A stretch of DNA of 11,480 nucleotides. Source: an uncultured Ruminococcus sp. Lineage in GTDB: Bacteria; Bacillota; Clostridia; Oscillospirales; Ruminococcaceae. This document shows, piece by piece, positions 6,652 to 11,480 of the stretch. The stretch covers positions 1 to 11,480 of the forward strand of contig ONNL01000152.1 of the NCBI GenBank assembly GCA_900319195.1. Direction: 5' to 3'. A model generated the notes under the pieces. It saw only the letters and a program-made list of their open reading frames with translations. It searched no databases and was not told where the DNA came from. How positions within the stretch are numbered: the first letter of the stretch is position 1; each line of letters starts with the position of its first letter. The position numbers and the translations under genes were made by a program.

Positions 6652-6662
6652 TGCGGATCATT

Positions 6663-6762
6663 CGGGGGAAACTTTCTGAGGGAAGCTCTTCTCGAAAGAG
6701 CACCCACAAATAAATACACATCAATTCCCATACGGAAATTCCAATCAACGTCCCACAAAAAT
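6663..6762 (-). repeat. Possible dispersed element behind the lipoprotein terminator, related to 242-362
   Basis: Three blocks here recur in the same order and orientation in 242-362: CACAAAAAT plus AACGTC beside the terminator (6747-6762 against 343-362), AATAAA(TA)CACAT (6709-6721 against 269-278), and a GGAAG-CTTCTC-AAA block (6681-6697 against 242-258). The spacing between blocks differs. A short hairpin, GCTCTT/AAGAGC (6685-6701), lies in the last block. No reading frame or U-run for the rightward operon is seen. The two loci may carry copies of a degenerate repeat or a conserved post-terminator sequence; chance similarity of AT-rich DNA is the alternative. Confidence 0.35.
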
Positions 6763-6791
6763 CGGGGAAGCCTCATTCAGAGACTTCCCCG
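6751..6791 (-). terminator. Terminator of the typA-lipoprotein operon
   Basis: Read leftward, an 8-bp stem (CGGGGAAG with CTTCCCCG, 6763-6770 and 6784-6791) continues, after one C/A mismatch, into a 3-bp CTC/GAG extension. It is followed by ATTTTTGTG. It lies 23 bases past the stop of the last lipoprotein gene. On the other strand the sequence after the stem (GTTAAGCATTTTA) is a poor U-run, so at most weak bidirectional use by the permease operon is expected. Confidence 0.85.
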
Positions 6792-6814
6792 TTAAGCATT
6801 TTATGCCTATATTT

Positions 6815-7465
6815 TTATCTTACAATGTAAGACTGTCCGTTTATCGTATAGAGGCAGACATTGATATTCTTGACATGGCTGTCCCCGTCAACGTTATTCT
6901 TATATTCAACAACAGCCGTCAGGAGCTTTCTGTCGGTTATCTGCACAGTCGGGTCATTGTTGAGTATAACGGTATCGAAATCCGTGAAATCATACTGTCC
7001 CTGAAGCAGCGCTTCTTCAAAGTAGATATAATCAAAGACAAAGCCGTCCCCGAGCTGCTGTGTAAGCGTTGTGTACTGCGTCGCAATGTAGTCATCAACC
7101 GATGTGCAGTCCGCATTCTCGATAAGCTTTGAAAGGTAAGGCTCATAGACAACGCTGTTGAAAAGCTCGGTGTCCTTATTGTTCAGAGCACTGAAATACT
7201 TCGATATCTTTGCCGCCTCATCTTCGGTGATATAGCGTGTATCATAGCAAATCTCTATCGGCACAGCATCTGTTCCGAGAATTGACTCGAGTGCTCCGAA
7301 GGGAAGATCATCCTGAGAAACATTAACGTCGTCGCCCATGTTGTCCTCAACGAGATTGTGGTGATGATGCTCCTCGCCTTCCTTTTTCTTTCCGCCGCAG
7401 GAGCAGAAGCCTGCGAGCATTGCCGCCGCTGTCAGAGCGGCTGTCAGCCTGCTTATAAACCTCAT
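6815..7465 (-). CDS. Lipoprotein with histidine cluster, paralogue of its upstream neighbour
   Basis: This is a 216-residue predicted lipoprotein of unknown function. Residues 1-20 form a basic and hydrophobic signal. The modified cysteine is probably C23 (FCS-C), although F at -3 is atypical and C21 is the other option. A low-complexity charged segment with E31-E32 followed by four histidines (33-36) comes next and could bind a metal such as Zn or Ni; that is inference. The core shares KYF-x-A-x-x-NKD (89-98) and a following VY...YL segment with the adjacent gene product, so the two are diverged tandem duplicates. The C-terminal part is beta-rich, ending GQSYIVR against GKYYAFG in the paralogue. 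The start ATG has GGAGTGA about 7 bases upstream. It is the third and last gene of the typA unit, 19 bases after the preceding stop. Confidence 0.8.
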   Translation of the reverse strand: MRFISRLTAALTAAAMLAGFCSCGGKKKEGEEHHHHNLVEDNMGDDVNVSQDDLPFGALESILGTDAVPIEICYDTRYITEDEAAKISKYFSALNNKDTELFNSVVYEPYLSKLIENADCTSVDDYIATQYTTLTQQLGDGFVFDYIYFEEALLQGQYDFTDFDTVILNNDPTVQITDRKLLTAVVEYKNNVDGDSHVKNINVCLYTINGQSYIVR

Positions 7466-7484
7466 GGTAAATCACTCCGTTCTC

Positions 7485-8246
7485 TCAGCCGAAGGCGTAG
7501 TATTTTCCGTCCTTTTCGGCAAATGCAATATCAAAATCCTGAATGAGCGCTGTCTCATTCCCATCAGAGTCCATAGCGACAACATAAAACGGGAAGTAAT
7601 AAATTCTGTCCGCTTCATTCTTGACCTCTGTGTAGTAGTCCTTACCGAACCACTCGTTTACATTCTCAAACATTTTCTGAGCGAGAGCCTCTTCGCTCTC
7701 CTGAGTTGTGCCCTGTGCTTCCTCCTCAGCTATCTCCTCGGCGGTCTTGCCTGCCTTGATACGGGTAACGGTAAATTCTCCGCCCATATTATCGCTGAGA
7801 CTGTCGCACTTCTGTTCAAAGGACTGCTTCAGGTCATAGCCGACCTCGCTCTGCAAATAGGCGTCCATGCCCTCCAGATATGAAGGATACACCGTTTCTG
7901 TGTAAGACTGATAATCCTTGTTTGAATATGCTGTGAAATATTTTTCGAGGGTGAACATAAGCTCCTCGGGAATCTTGTCCTTGTCGAAATACAGCTTTAC
8001 GCCCGTTGAAGAAAGATAAAACGAGCCGAGTGTATAATCGTCGTCGGTCTCGGCAGGTGTTACAAGCTCACCGATAGTCTCCGAGCCGTCAGCCGCCGCC
8101 GTGACCGGCTCAGCATAGGCTGTGGGAGCGGCAGTTGCAGCCTCCGACCTGTCTTTGCCGTTCTTTTTTTCGGAGTCCTTGCCGCACGATACGGCACAAA
8201 TGCAAAGTGAAGCTGCAAGTGCGGCAGAAATGATATTTTTCAGCAT
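7485..8246 (-). CDS. Lipoprotein, paralogue of the following gene
   Basis: This is a 253-residue predicted lipoprotein of unknown function. A short hydrophobic signal ends at C21 (AVS-C). An Ala/Thr/Glu-rich low-complexity linker (about 22-70) would tether a folded domain to the outer face of the membrane. The core motif EKYFTAYSNKDY (101-112) and the VYPSYLEGM stretch after it match the next gene product, preceded in both by a strand with an acidic turn. Unlike its paralogue, it has an acidic, Gln-rich insertion (about 171-195) that looks helical, and it lacks the histidine cluster. Its Shine-Dalgarno (AAGGAG) overlaps the TAA of typA, and the gap between the coding regions is 10 bases, so it is surely co-transcribed and probably translationally coupled to typA. 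Confidence 0.8.
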   Translation of the reverse strand: MLKNIISAALAASLCICAVSCGKDSEKKNGKDRSEAATAAPTAYAEPVTAAADGSETIGELVTPAETDDDYTLGSFYLSSTGVKLYFDKDKIPEELMFTLEKYFTAYSNKDYQSYTETVYPSYLEGMDAYLQSEVGYDLKQSFEQKCDSLSDNMGGEFTVTRIKAGKTAEEIAEEEAQGTTQESEEALAQKMFENVNEWFGKDYYTEVKNEADRIYYFPFYVVAMDSDGNETALIQDFDIAFAEKDGKYYAFG

Positions 8247-8256
8247 ATCCTACTCC

Positions 8257-10083
8257 TTACTTCTTTGCGTTGCCTCTTATCTTAGCTCTCTGAGTGTTGC
8301 TGAGAACTCTCTTTCTGATACGGAGCGACTTCGGTGTTACCTCAAGAAGCTCATCATCAGCAAGGAATTCAAGGCTGTCCTCAAGGCTGAGAGTTGTAGG
8401 CGGTACAAGACGGAGAGCGTCGTCGCTTCCGCTTGCACGGGTATTTGTGAGGTGCTTCTTCTTGCAGACGTTTACAACGAGGTCCTCGACCTTCGGTGAA
8501 GCGCCTACTACCATGCCCTCATATACGGGAGTACCTGCGCCGATGAAGAGTGCTCCCCTCTCCTGTGCGTTGAACAGACCGTATGTAACAGCCTCGCCTG
8601 TCTCGAATGAAACGAGTGAACCTGTGTCACGGCGCTCGATATCGCCCTTGTAAAGCTCATAGTCGAAGAATACGTGGCTCATGATGCCCTCGCCCTTGGT
8701 ATCGGTGAGGAATTCGCTCTTATAGCCGAAAAGTCCGCGCGAGGGGATGTGGTATTCAAGGCGCATACGGCTGCCCTGCGGGTGCATATTGATGAGCTCG
8801 CCCTTTCGCTTGCCTATCTTCTCCATTACAGCGCCCTGATAATCTGTGGGCACGTCGATTATAAGCTCCTCGATAGGCTCGAGCTTCTCACCGTTTTCGC
8901 CCTTCTTATAGAGCACACGGGGAGTCGATACTCCGAGCTCATAGCCCTCACGGCGAAGGTTCTCGATGAGAATTGAAAGGTGCATCTCACCGCGTCCTGC
9001 GACACGGAATGAATCTGTGTTCTCTGTCTCTTCAACGCGGAGCGCAACGTCCTTGAGGAGCTCGCGGAAGAGTCTCTCACGGAGCTGACGTGATGTTACG
9101 AACTTGCCCTCCTTGCCGGCAAAAGGACTGTCATTAACGGAGAATGTCATCTCTACGGTAGGCTCGCTTATCTTTACGAACGGGAGCGGCTCGGGAGCGT
9201 CTGTCGCGCAGATAGTGTCACCGATAGTTATCTTGTCGATACCGCTTACCCATACAATGTCGCCTACCTGAGCGGTCTCAGCAGGCACTCTGTTGAGTCC
9301 CTCTATCTGAAGGAGCGAAACTATCTTCGAGTTGTAATTCGGCTTAGACTCGGTATAATCACAGACAGTTACGTTCTGATTAACGCTGATGTTTCCTCTT
9401 ACGATACGTCCGATACCGATACGTCCGACATACTCGTTGTAGTCGATAGATGAAATGAGCATCTGGAGCGGTCCGTTTTCGTCGCCCTCGGGAGCATCAA
9501 TGTAGTTGATAATAGTGTCAAACAGCGGCTTGAGGTCTGTGCCCGCCTCATACTGACTGAGTGAAGCTGTACCGCTTCTTCCCGAGCAGAAAAGCAGAGG
9601 ACTTTCAAGCTGTTCGTCATTTGCGTCGAGGTCGAGAAGGAGCTCGAGCACCTCGTCGCCTATCTCGTCAAGACGAGCGTCGGGACGGTCAATCTTGTTT
9701 ACGACAACTATAATCTTCAGTCCCATTTCAAGTGCCTTTGAGAGCACGAAACGAGTCTGCGGCATGGGTCCCTCTGCCGCGTCAACGAGCAGAAGTGCAC
9801 CGTCAACCATTTCAAGTACACGCTCAACCTCGCCGCCGAAGTCAGCATGACCGGGAGTGTCAATAATGTTTATCTTTGTACCGTTGTACATAACGGAGGT
9901 ATTTTTTGCAAGTATCGTGATACCTCTTTCACGCTCGATGTCGTTGGAGTCCATTACTCTGTCGGCAACCTCCTGATTCTCACGGAAAACGCCGCCCTGC
10001 TTGAGCATTTCGTCAACAAGGGTAGTCTTGCCGTGGTCAACGTGCGCGATGATGGCAATGTTTCTTAAATCATTTCTTTTCAT
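8257..10083 (-). CDS. typA: Ribosome-associated GTPase TypA/BipA
   Basis: TypA is a translational GTPase related to EF-G and LepA. It binds the ribosome and helps assemble the 50S subunit, especially under cold or other stress. The 608 residues are essentially the length of the E. coli protein. G motifs: G1 AHVDHGKTT at 13-21, G2 RGIT at 53-56, G3 DTPGH at 75-79 and G4 NKID at 129-132. The EF-G-like domains II, III and V follow (GRGEMHLSIL is the domain III signature, around 370). The TypA-specific C-terminal domain contains the RGLFGY segment and ends in a basic tail. The ATG is preceded by GGAGG at a 7-base spacing. Downstream it runs into two lipoprotein genes without a terminator. Upstream, the YcxB-like pair lies 87 bases away in the same direction, so some read-through from that side is possible. 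Confidence 0.97.
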   Translation of the reverse strand: MKRNDLRNIAIIAHVDHGKTTLVDEMLKQGGVFRENQEVADRVMDSNDIERERGITILAKNTSVMYNGTKINIIDTPGHADFGGEVERVLEMVDGALLLVDAAEGPMPQTRFVLSKALEMGLKIIVVVNKIDRPDARLDEIGDEVLELLLDLDANDEQLESPLLFCSGRSGTASLSQYEAGTDLKPLFDTIINYIDAPEGDENGPLQMLISSIDYNEYVGRIGIGRIVRGNISVNQNVTVCDYTESKPNYNSKIVSLLQIEGLNRVPAETAQVGDIVWVSGIDKITIGDTICATDAPEPLPFVKISEPTVEMTFSVNDSPFAGKEGKFVTSRQLRERLFRELLKDVALRVEETENTDSFRVAGRGEMHLSILIENLRREGYELGVSTPRVLYKKGENGEKLEPIEELIIDVPTDYQGAVMEKIGKRKGELINMHPQGSRMRLEYHIPSRGLFGYKSEFLTDTKGEGIMSHVFFDYELYKGDIERRDTGSLVSFETGEAVTYGLFNAQERGALFIGAGTPVYEGMVVGASPKVEDLVVNVCKKKHLTNTRASGSDDALRLVPPTTLSLEDSLEFLADDELLEVTPKSLRIRKRVLSNTQRAKIRGNAKK

Positions 10084-10103
10084 AAAAATTCCTCCGGAAT
10101 GTA

Positions 10104-10131
10104 AATATGTGAACGACAGCAGAGCTGTCAG
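10104..10131 (-). promoter_or_regulatory. Weak candidate promoter for typA, overlapping a hairpin
   Basis: On the complementary strand, CTGACA (10126-10131, 5 of 6 to the -35 consensus) and CATATT (10104-10109, 4 of 6) are 16 bases apart. The start point would lie near 10097, just before the Shine-Dalgarno, which is tight. The same stretch holds a perfect 6-bp hairpin, GACAGC/GCTGTC (10115-10129), without a U-run, so it is no convincing terminator for the upstream gene. The 87-base gap is the only intergenic space before typA. Confidence 0.3.
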
Positions 10132-10170
10132 CTTTTGACTTGTGAATGCTTCGGAAATGTATTAGGCGAC

Positions 10171-10695
10171 TTATATGTGCCCGTGGAATCTCTTCCCGAG
10201 ACTGCCGCGCAGGAGTAGCTTTATCTCGTCAGGGTCGCCGTTAATGTCCCTTTCGCTGAACACACATCCCGAGCCGTTTTTCAGATATACGGCAAACCAG
10301 CCCTTCGAGTACCTTGCCCGTTTAACAAGGCGGTAATCGAAAACGAAATGCGTAGAATGTCCCTGTGCCTTTTCCTCATAGATGAAATCGTCCTTCTCAA
10401 AGACTATCTTCTCGGTGAGGTCGGGATAGAGCTTAGCAATGCCCTCGTATTTCTCTTTGTAGGTGTTAAGTGCCTTGCTCATACTCATTGCGTCAATAGC
10501 GATAACGAATGTGTACAGTACAAGCCCCCCGAATCCCTTTCCTCTTGAAAGGTAATAGTAAAGCGAAAACAGTCCGAATGCGACCATTAGCACCATTATC
10601 ACTATATCAACAATGAAGTTCAGACGTTTGAAGGTGCTCGGTCTGTAATAGAATTTGTAACCCTCGAGTGTGGGCTTGGTGTTTACTGTTGTCAT
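10171..10695 (-). CDS. YcxB-like membrane protein (copy 2)
   Basis: This 174-residue protein resembles the Firmicutes YcxB-like family, whose function is unknown. The N-terminus (TVNTKPTLEGYKF) is a short cytoplasmic lead. Two hydrophobic helices lie at about 25-49 and 54-75. The remaining 100 residues form a soluble, probably beta-rich domain with the family pattern: an IVFEKDDFIYEE strand pair, an FDYRLVKRA strand, a KGWFAVYLKNG turn, and a Leu/Gly/Arg C-terminus (LGKRF). It is a diverged paralogue of the gene directly upstream. The coding gap is 9 bases, and the Shine-Dalgarno (GAGGTG) overlaps the upstream TGA, so the two are co-translated. Confidence 0.75.
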   Translation of the reverse strand: MTTVNTKPTLEGYKFYYRPSTFKRLNFIVDIVIMVLMVAFGLFSLYYYLSRGKGFGGLVLYTFVIAIDAMSMSKALNTYKEKYEGIAKLYPDLTEKIVFEKDDFIYEEKAQGHSTHFVFDYRLVKRARYSKGWFAVYLKNGSGCVFSERDINGDPDEIKLLLRGSLGKRFHGHI

Positions 10696-10704
10696 GTCCT
10701 CACC

Positions 10705-11235
10705 TCAGCCTTTCATGCGGAACTTATTTCCGAGCTTGTTCATGAGTAGGGATTTCAGCTCTATTTCGCCGCCCGAGCCTATCTCGTCCGCTGAGAAGGT
10801 ATATTGCAGATTTCGCGTGTTGACCCTGAGATAAAACCAGCCCTTGTCATAAACCGCAGAGCCGAGCTTGTCATACGAAAACTCGTCACGGGTAGTGATA
10901 TTCGTACCGTTTTCCTCAGCGATGAGCATATCGTCATTGAAGCTGAGCCGTATCGACCTATCGGGACAAAAGTCCGTCAGTCTCTTGTATATGACCTTTG
11001 CAGACATCAGCATATACCCGAGGTTTATAAGCATCACGACATCAAGCACAACAAATATCAGATATACGAGCCAGAATGAGCTGTGGAGCACAGCCCTGCC
11101 GTTTTCACTCATGAGGAATCTGAGAAGATATACCGTCAGTGCCGTTCTTATCACTATTATTGCTATGGACGCAGGCTCGTGGAGTATCTGTTTTTTGTAT
11201 CTTTCCACCGTTGGCTTAAAATCGACCGTTACCAT
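10705..11235 (-). CDS. YcxB-like membrane protein (copy 1)
   Basis: This 176-residue protein has the same architecture as its downstream neighbour: the lead TVDFKPTVERYKK (against TVNTKPTLEGYKF), two hydrophobic helices at about 22-43 and 54-79, then a soluble domain with IRLSFNDDMLIAEE, FSYDKLGSAVY and KGWFYLRV segments, and the C-terminal LGNKFRMKG (against LGKRFHGHI). The assignment to the YcxB-like family rests on this layout. Function is unknown; a role in envelope sensing or stress would be a guess. The ATG has a run of seven G about 6 bases upstream. I could not find a convincing promoter in the roughly 85 bases between it and the tRNA terminators. Confidence 0.75.
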   Translation of the reverse strand: MVTVDFKPTVERYKKQILHEPASIAIIVIRTALTVYLLRFLMSENGRAVLHSSFWLVYLIFVVLDVVMLINLGYMLMSAKVIYKRLTDFCPDRSIRLSFNDDMLIAEENGTNITTRDEFSYDKLGSAVYDKGWFYLRVNTRNLQYTFSADEIGSGGEIELKSLLMNKLGNKFRMKG

Positions 11236-11320
11236 AGCCGTCCCCCCCTATCTGCACTCTGTATATATTTCTGAACAATGCCGCTGTATTTCCGTGCAAA
11301 TGTACTTTTCGCCGTAACAT

Positions 11321-11344
11321 AAAAAAGCCCTTGCAGGAGCAAGG
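11321..11344 (-). terminator. Second terminator downstream of tRNA-Tyr
   Basis: Read leftward, a 6-bp stem, CCTTGC/GCAAGG (11339-11344 with 11329-11334), with a 4-base loop is followed by GC and six T (11326 down to 11321). It backs up the terminator directly before it and insulates the YcxB-like genes from tRNA transcription. Confidence 0.75.
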
Positions 11345-11350
11345 TCATCA

Positions 11351-11381
11351 TAAAATAAAAAATCCGCTTAAAATCAGCGGA
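11351..11381 (-). terminator. First terminator downstream of tRNA-Tyr
   Basis: Read leftward, a stem of 6 bp, TCCGCT/AGCGGA (11376-11381 with 11363-11368), with a 7-base loop is followed directly by TTTTTTATTTT (11362 down to 11352). It starts 13 bases after the tRNA CCA end, the expected place for the end of a tRNA transcript. Confidence 0.8.
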
Positions 11382-11393
11382 GAGATGAAAATG

Positions 11394-11479
11394 TGGTGGG
11401 AGAGGATGGATTCGGACCATCGAAGCTGAAAAGCAACAGATTTACAGTCTGCCCCCTTTGGCCACTCGGGAACTCTCCC
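11394..11479 (-). tRNA. tRNA-Tyr (anticodon GTA)
   Basis: This is a complete class II tRNA of 86 bases including an encoded CCA (11394-11396). The 7-bp acceptor stem GGGAGAG/CTCTCCC (11473-11479 with 11398-11404) is perfect, and the discriminator is A. The anticodon loop CTGTAAA gives GTA, which reads tyrosine codons UAU and UAC. The long variable arm (GCT/AGC stem) is typical of bacterial tRNA-Tyr. The T arm is GATGG/CCATC around TCCGAAT. Its 5' end is one base from the window edge, so its promoter and any neighbouring tRNA genes are outside. Confidence 0.97.
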
Positions 11480-11480
11480 A

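Noticed and set aside
10115..10129. Hairpin after the YcxB-like pair as a terminator
   Set aside because: The stem has only 6 bp and is followed by GTTCACATATTT rather than a U-run. Read-through into typA cannot be excluded.

Overview
The window reads as chromosomal DNA of a Gram-positive anaerobe of the Clostridia, most like Ruminococcus or a relative in the Oscillospiraceae. This is inferred from the mix of genes (RadA, a 608-residue TypA/BipA, two YcxB-like membrane proteins, several small lipoproteins, a Firmicutes-type cytidylate kinase-like protein), strong purine-rich Shine-Dalgarno sites and moderate GC content. No phage, transposase, CRISPR or plasmid gene is visible. Nearly all of it is ordinary core and accessory chromosome.

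Layout. Positions 1-476 hold no gene but several strong inverted repeats, and end with the terminator of the leftward radA operon. Positions 477-3874 are a leftward operon: a CaCA-family cation antiporter (broken by one in-frame amber codon), a lipoprotein with a duplicated calcium-loop-like module, and radA. A strong promoter at 3991-4019 drives it. Back to back with it, a second strong promoter at 4118-4146 drives a rightward operon (4204-6651): an ArsB/NhaD/SLC13-type permease, a cytidylate kinase-like protein and a small four-helix membrane protein. Positions 6652-6814 are the convergent gap, with a leftward terminator. Positions 6815-10083 are a leftward typA operon that reads into two paralogous lipoproteins. 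Positions 10171-11235 are two tandem paralogous YcxB-like membrane proteins, also leftward. At the right edge is a leftward tRNA-Tyr followed by two terminators.

How the genes fit together. RadA (recombination and branch migration) and TypA (ribosome-assembly GTPase) are housekeeping genes. Each shares a transcription unit with surface lipoproteins of unknown role, linked by very short gaps in which the next Shine-Dalgarno overlaps or adjoins the previous stop. The antiporter and the permease diverge from one 329-base control region and may both serve ion homeostasis; that is inference.

Most notable observation: the antiporter's only lesion is a TAG at codon 52, exactly where the first GTSLPE motif needs its ion-binding glutamate, while the second motif is intact. 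I did not find a convincing undescribed multi-gene system. The best non-coding leads are the structured segment at 1-218, three sequence blocks shared in order behind two separate terminators (242-362 and 6681-6762), and a near-identical 17-base direct repeat in the divergent promoter region.
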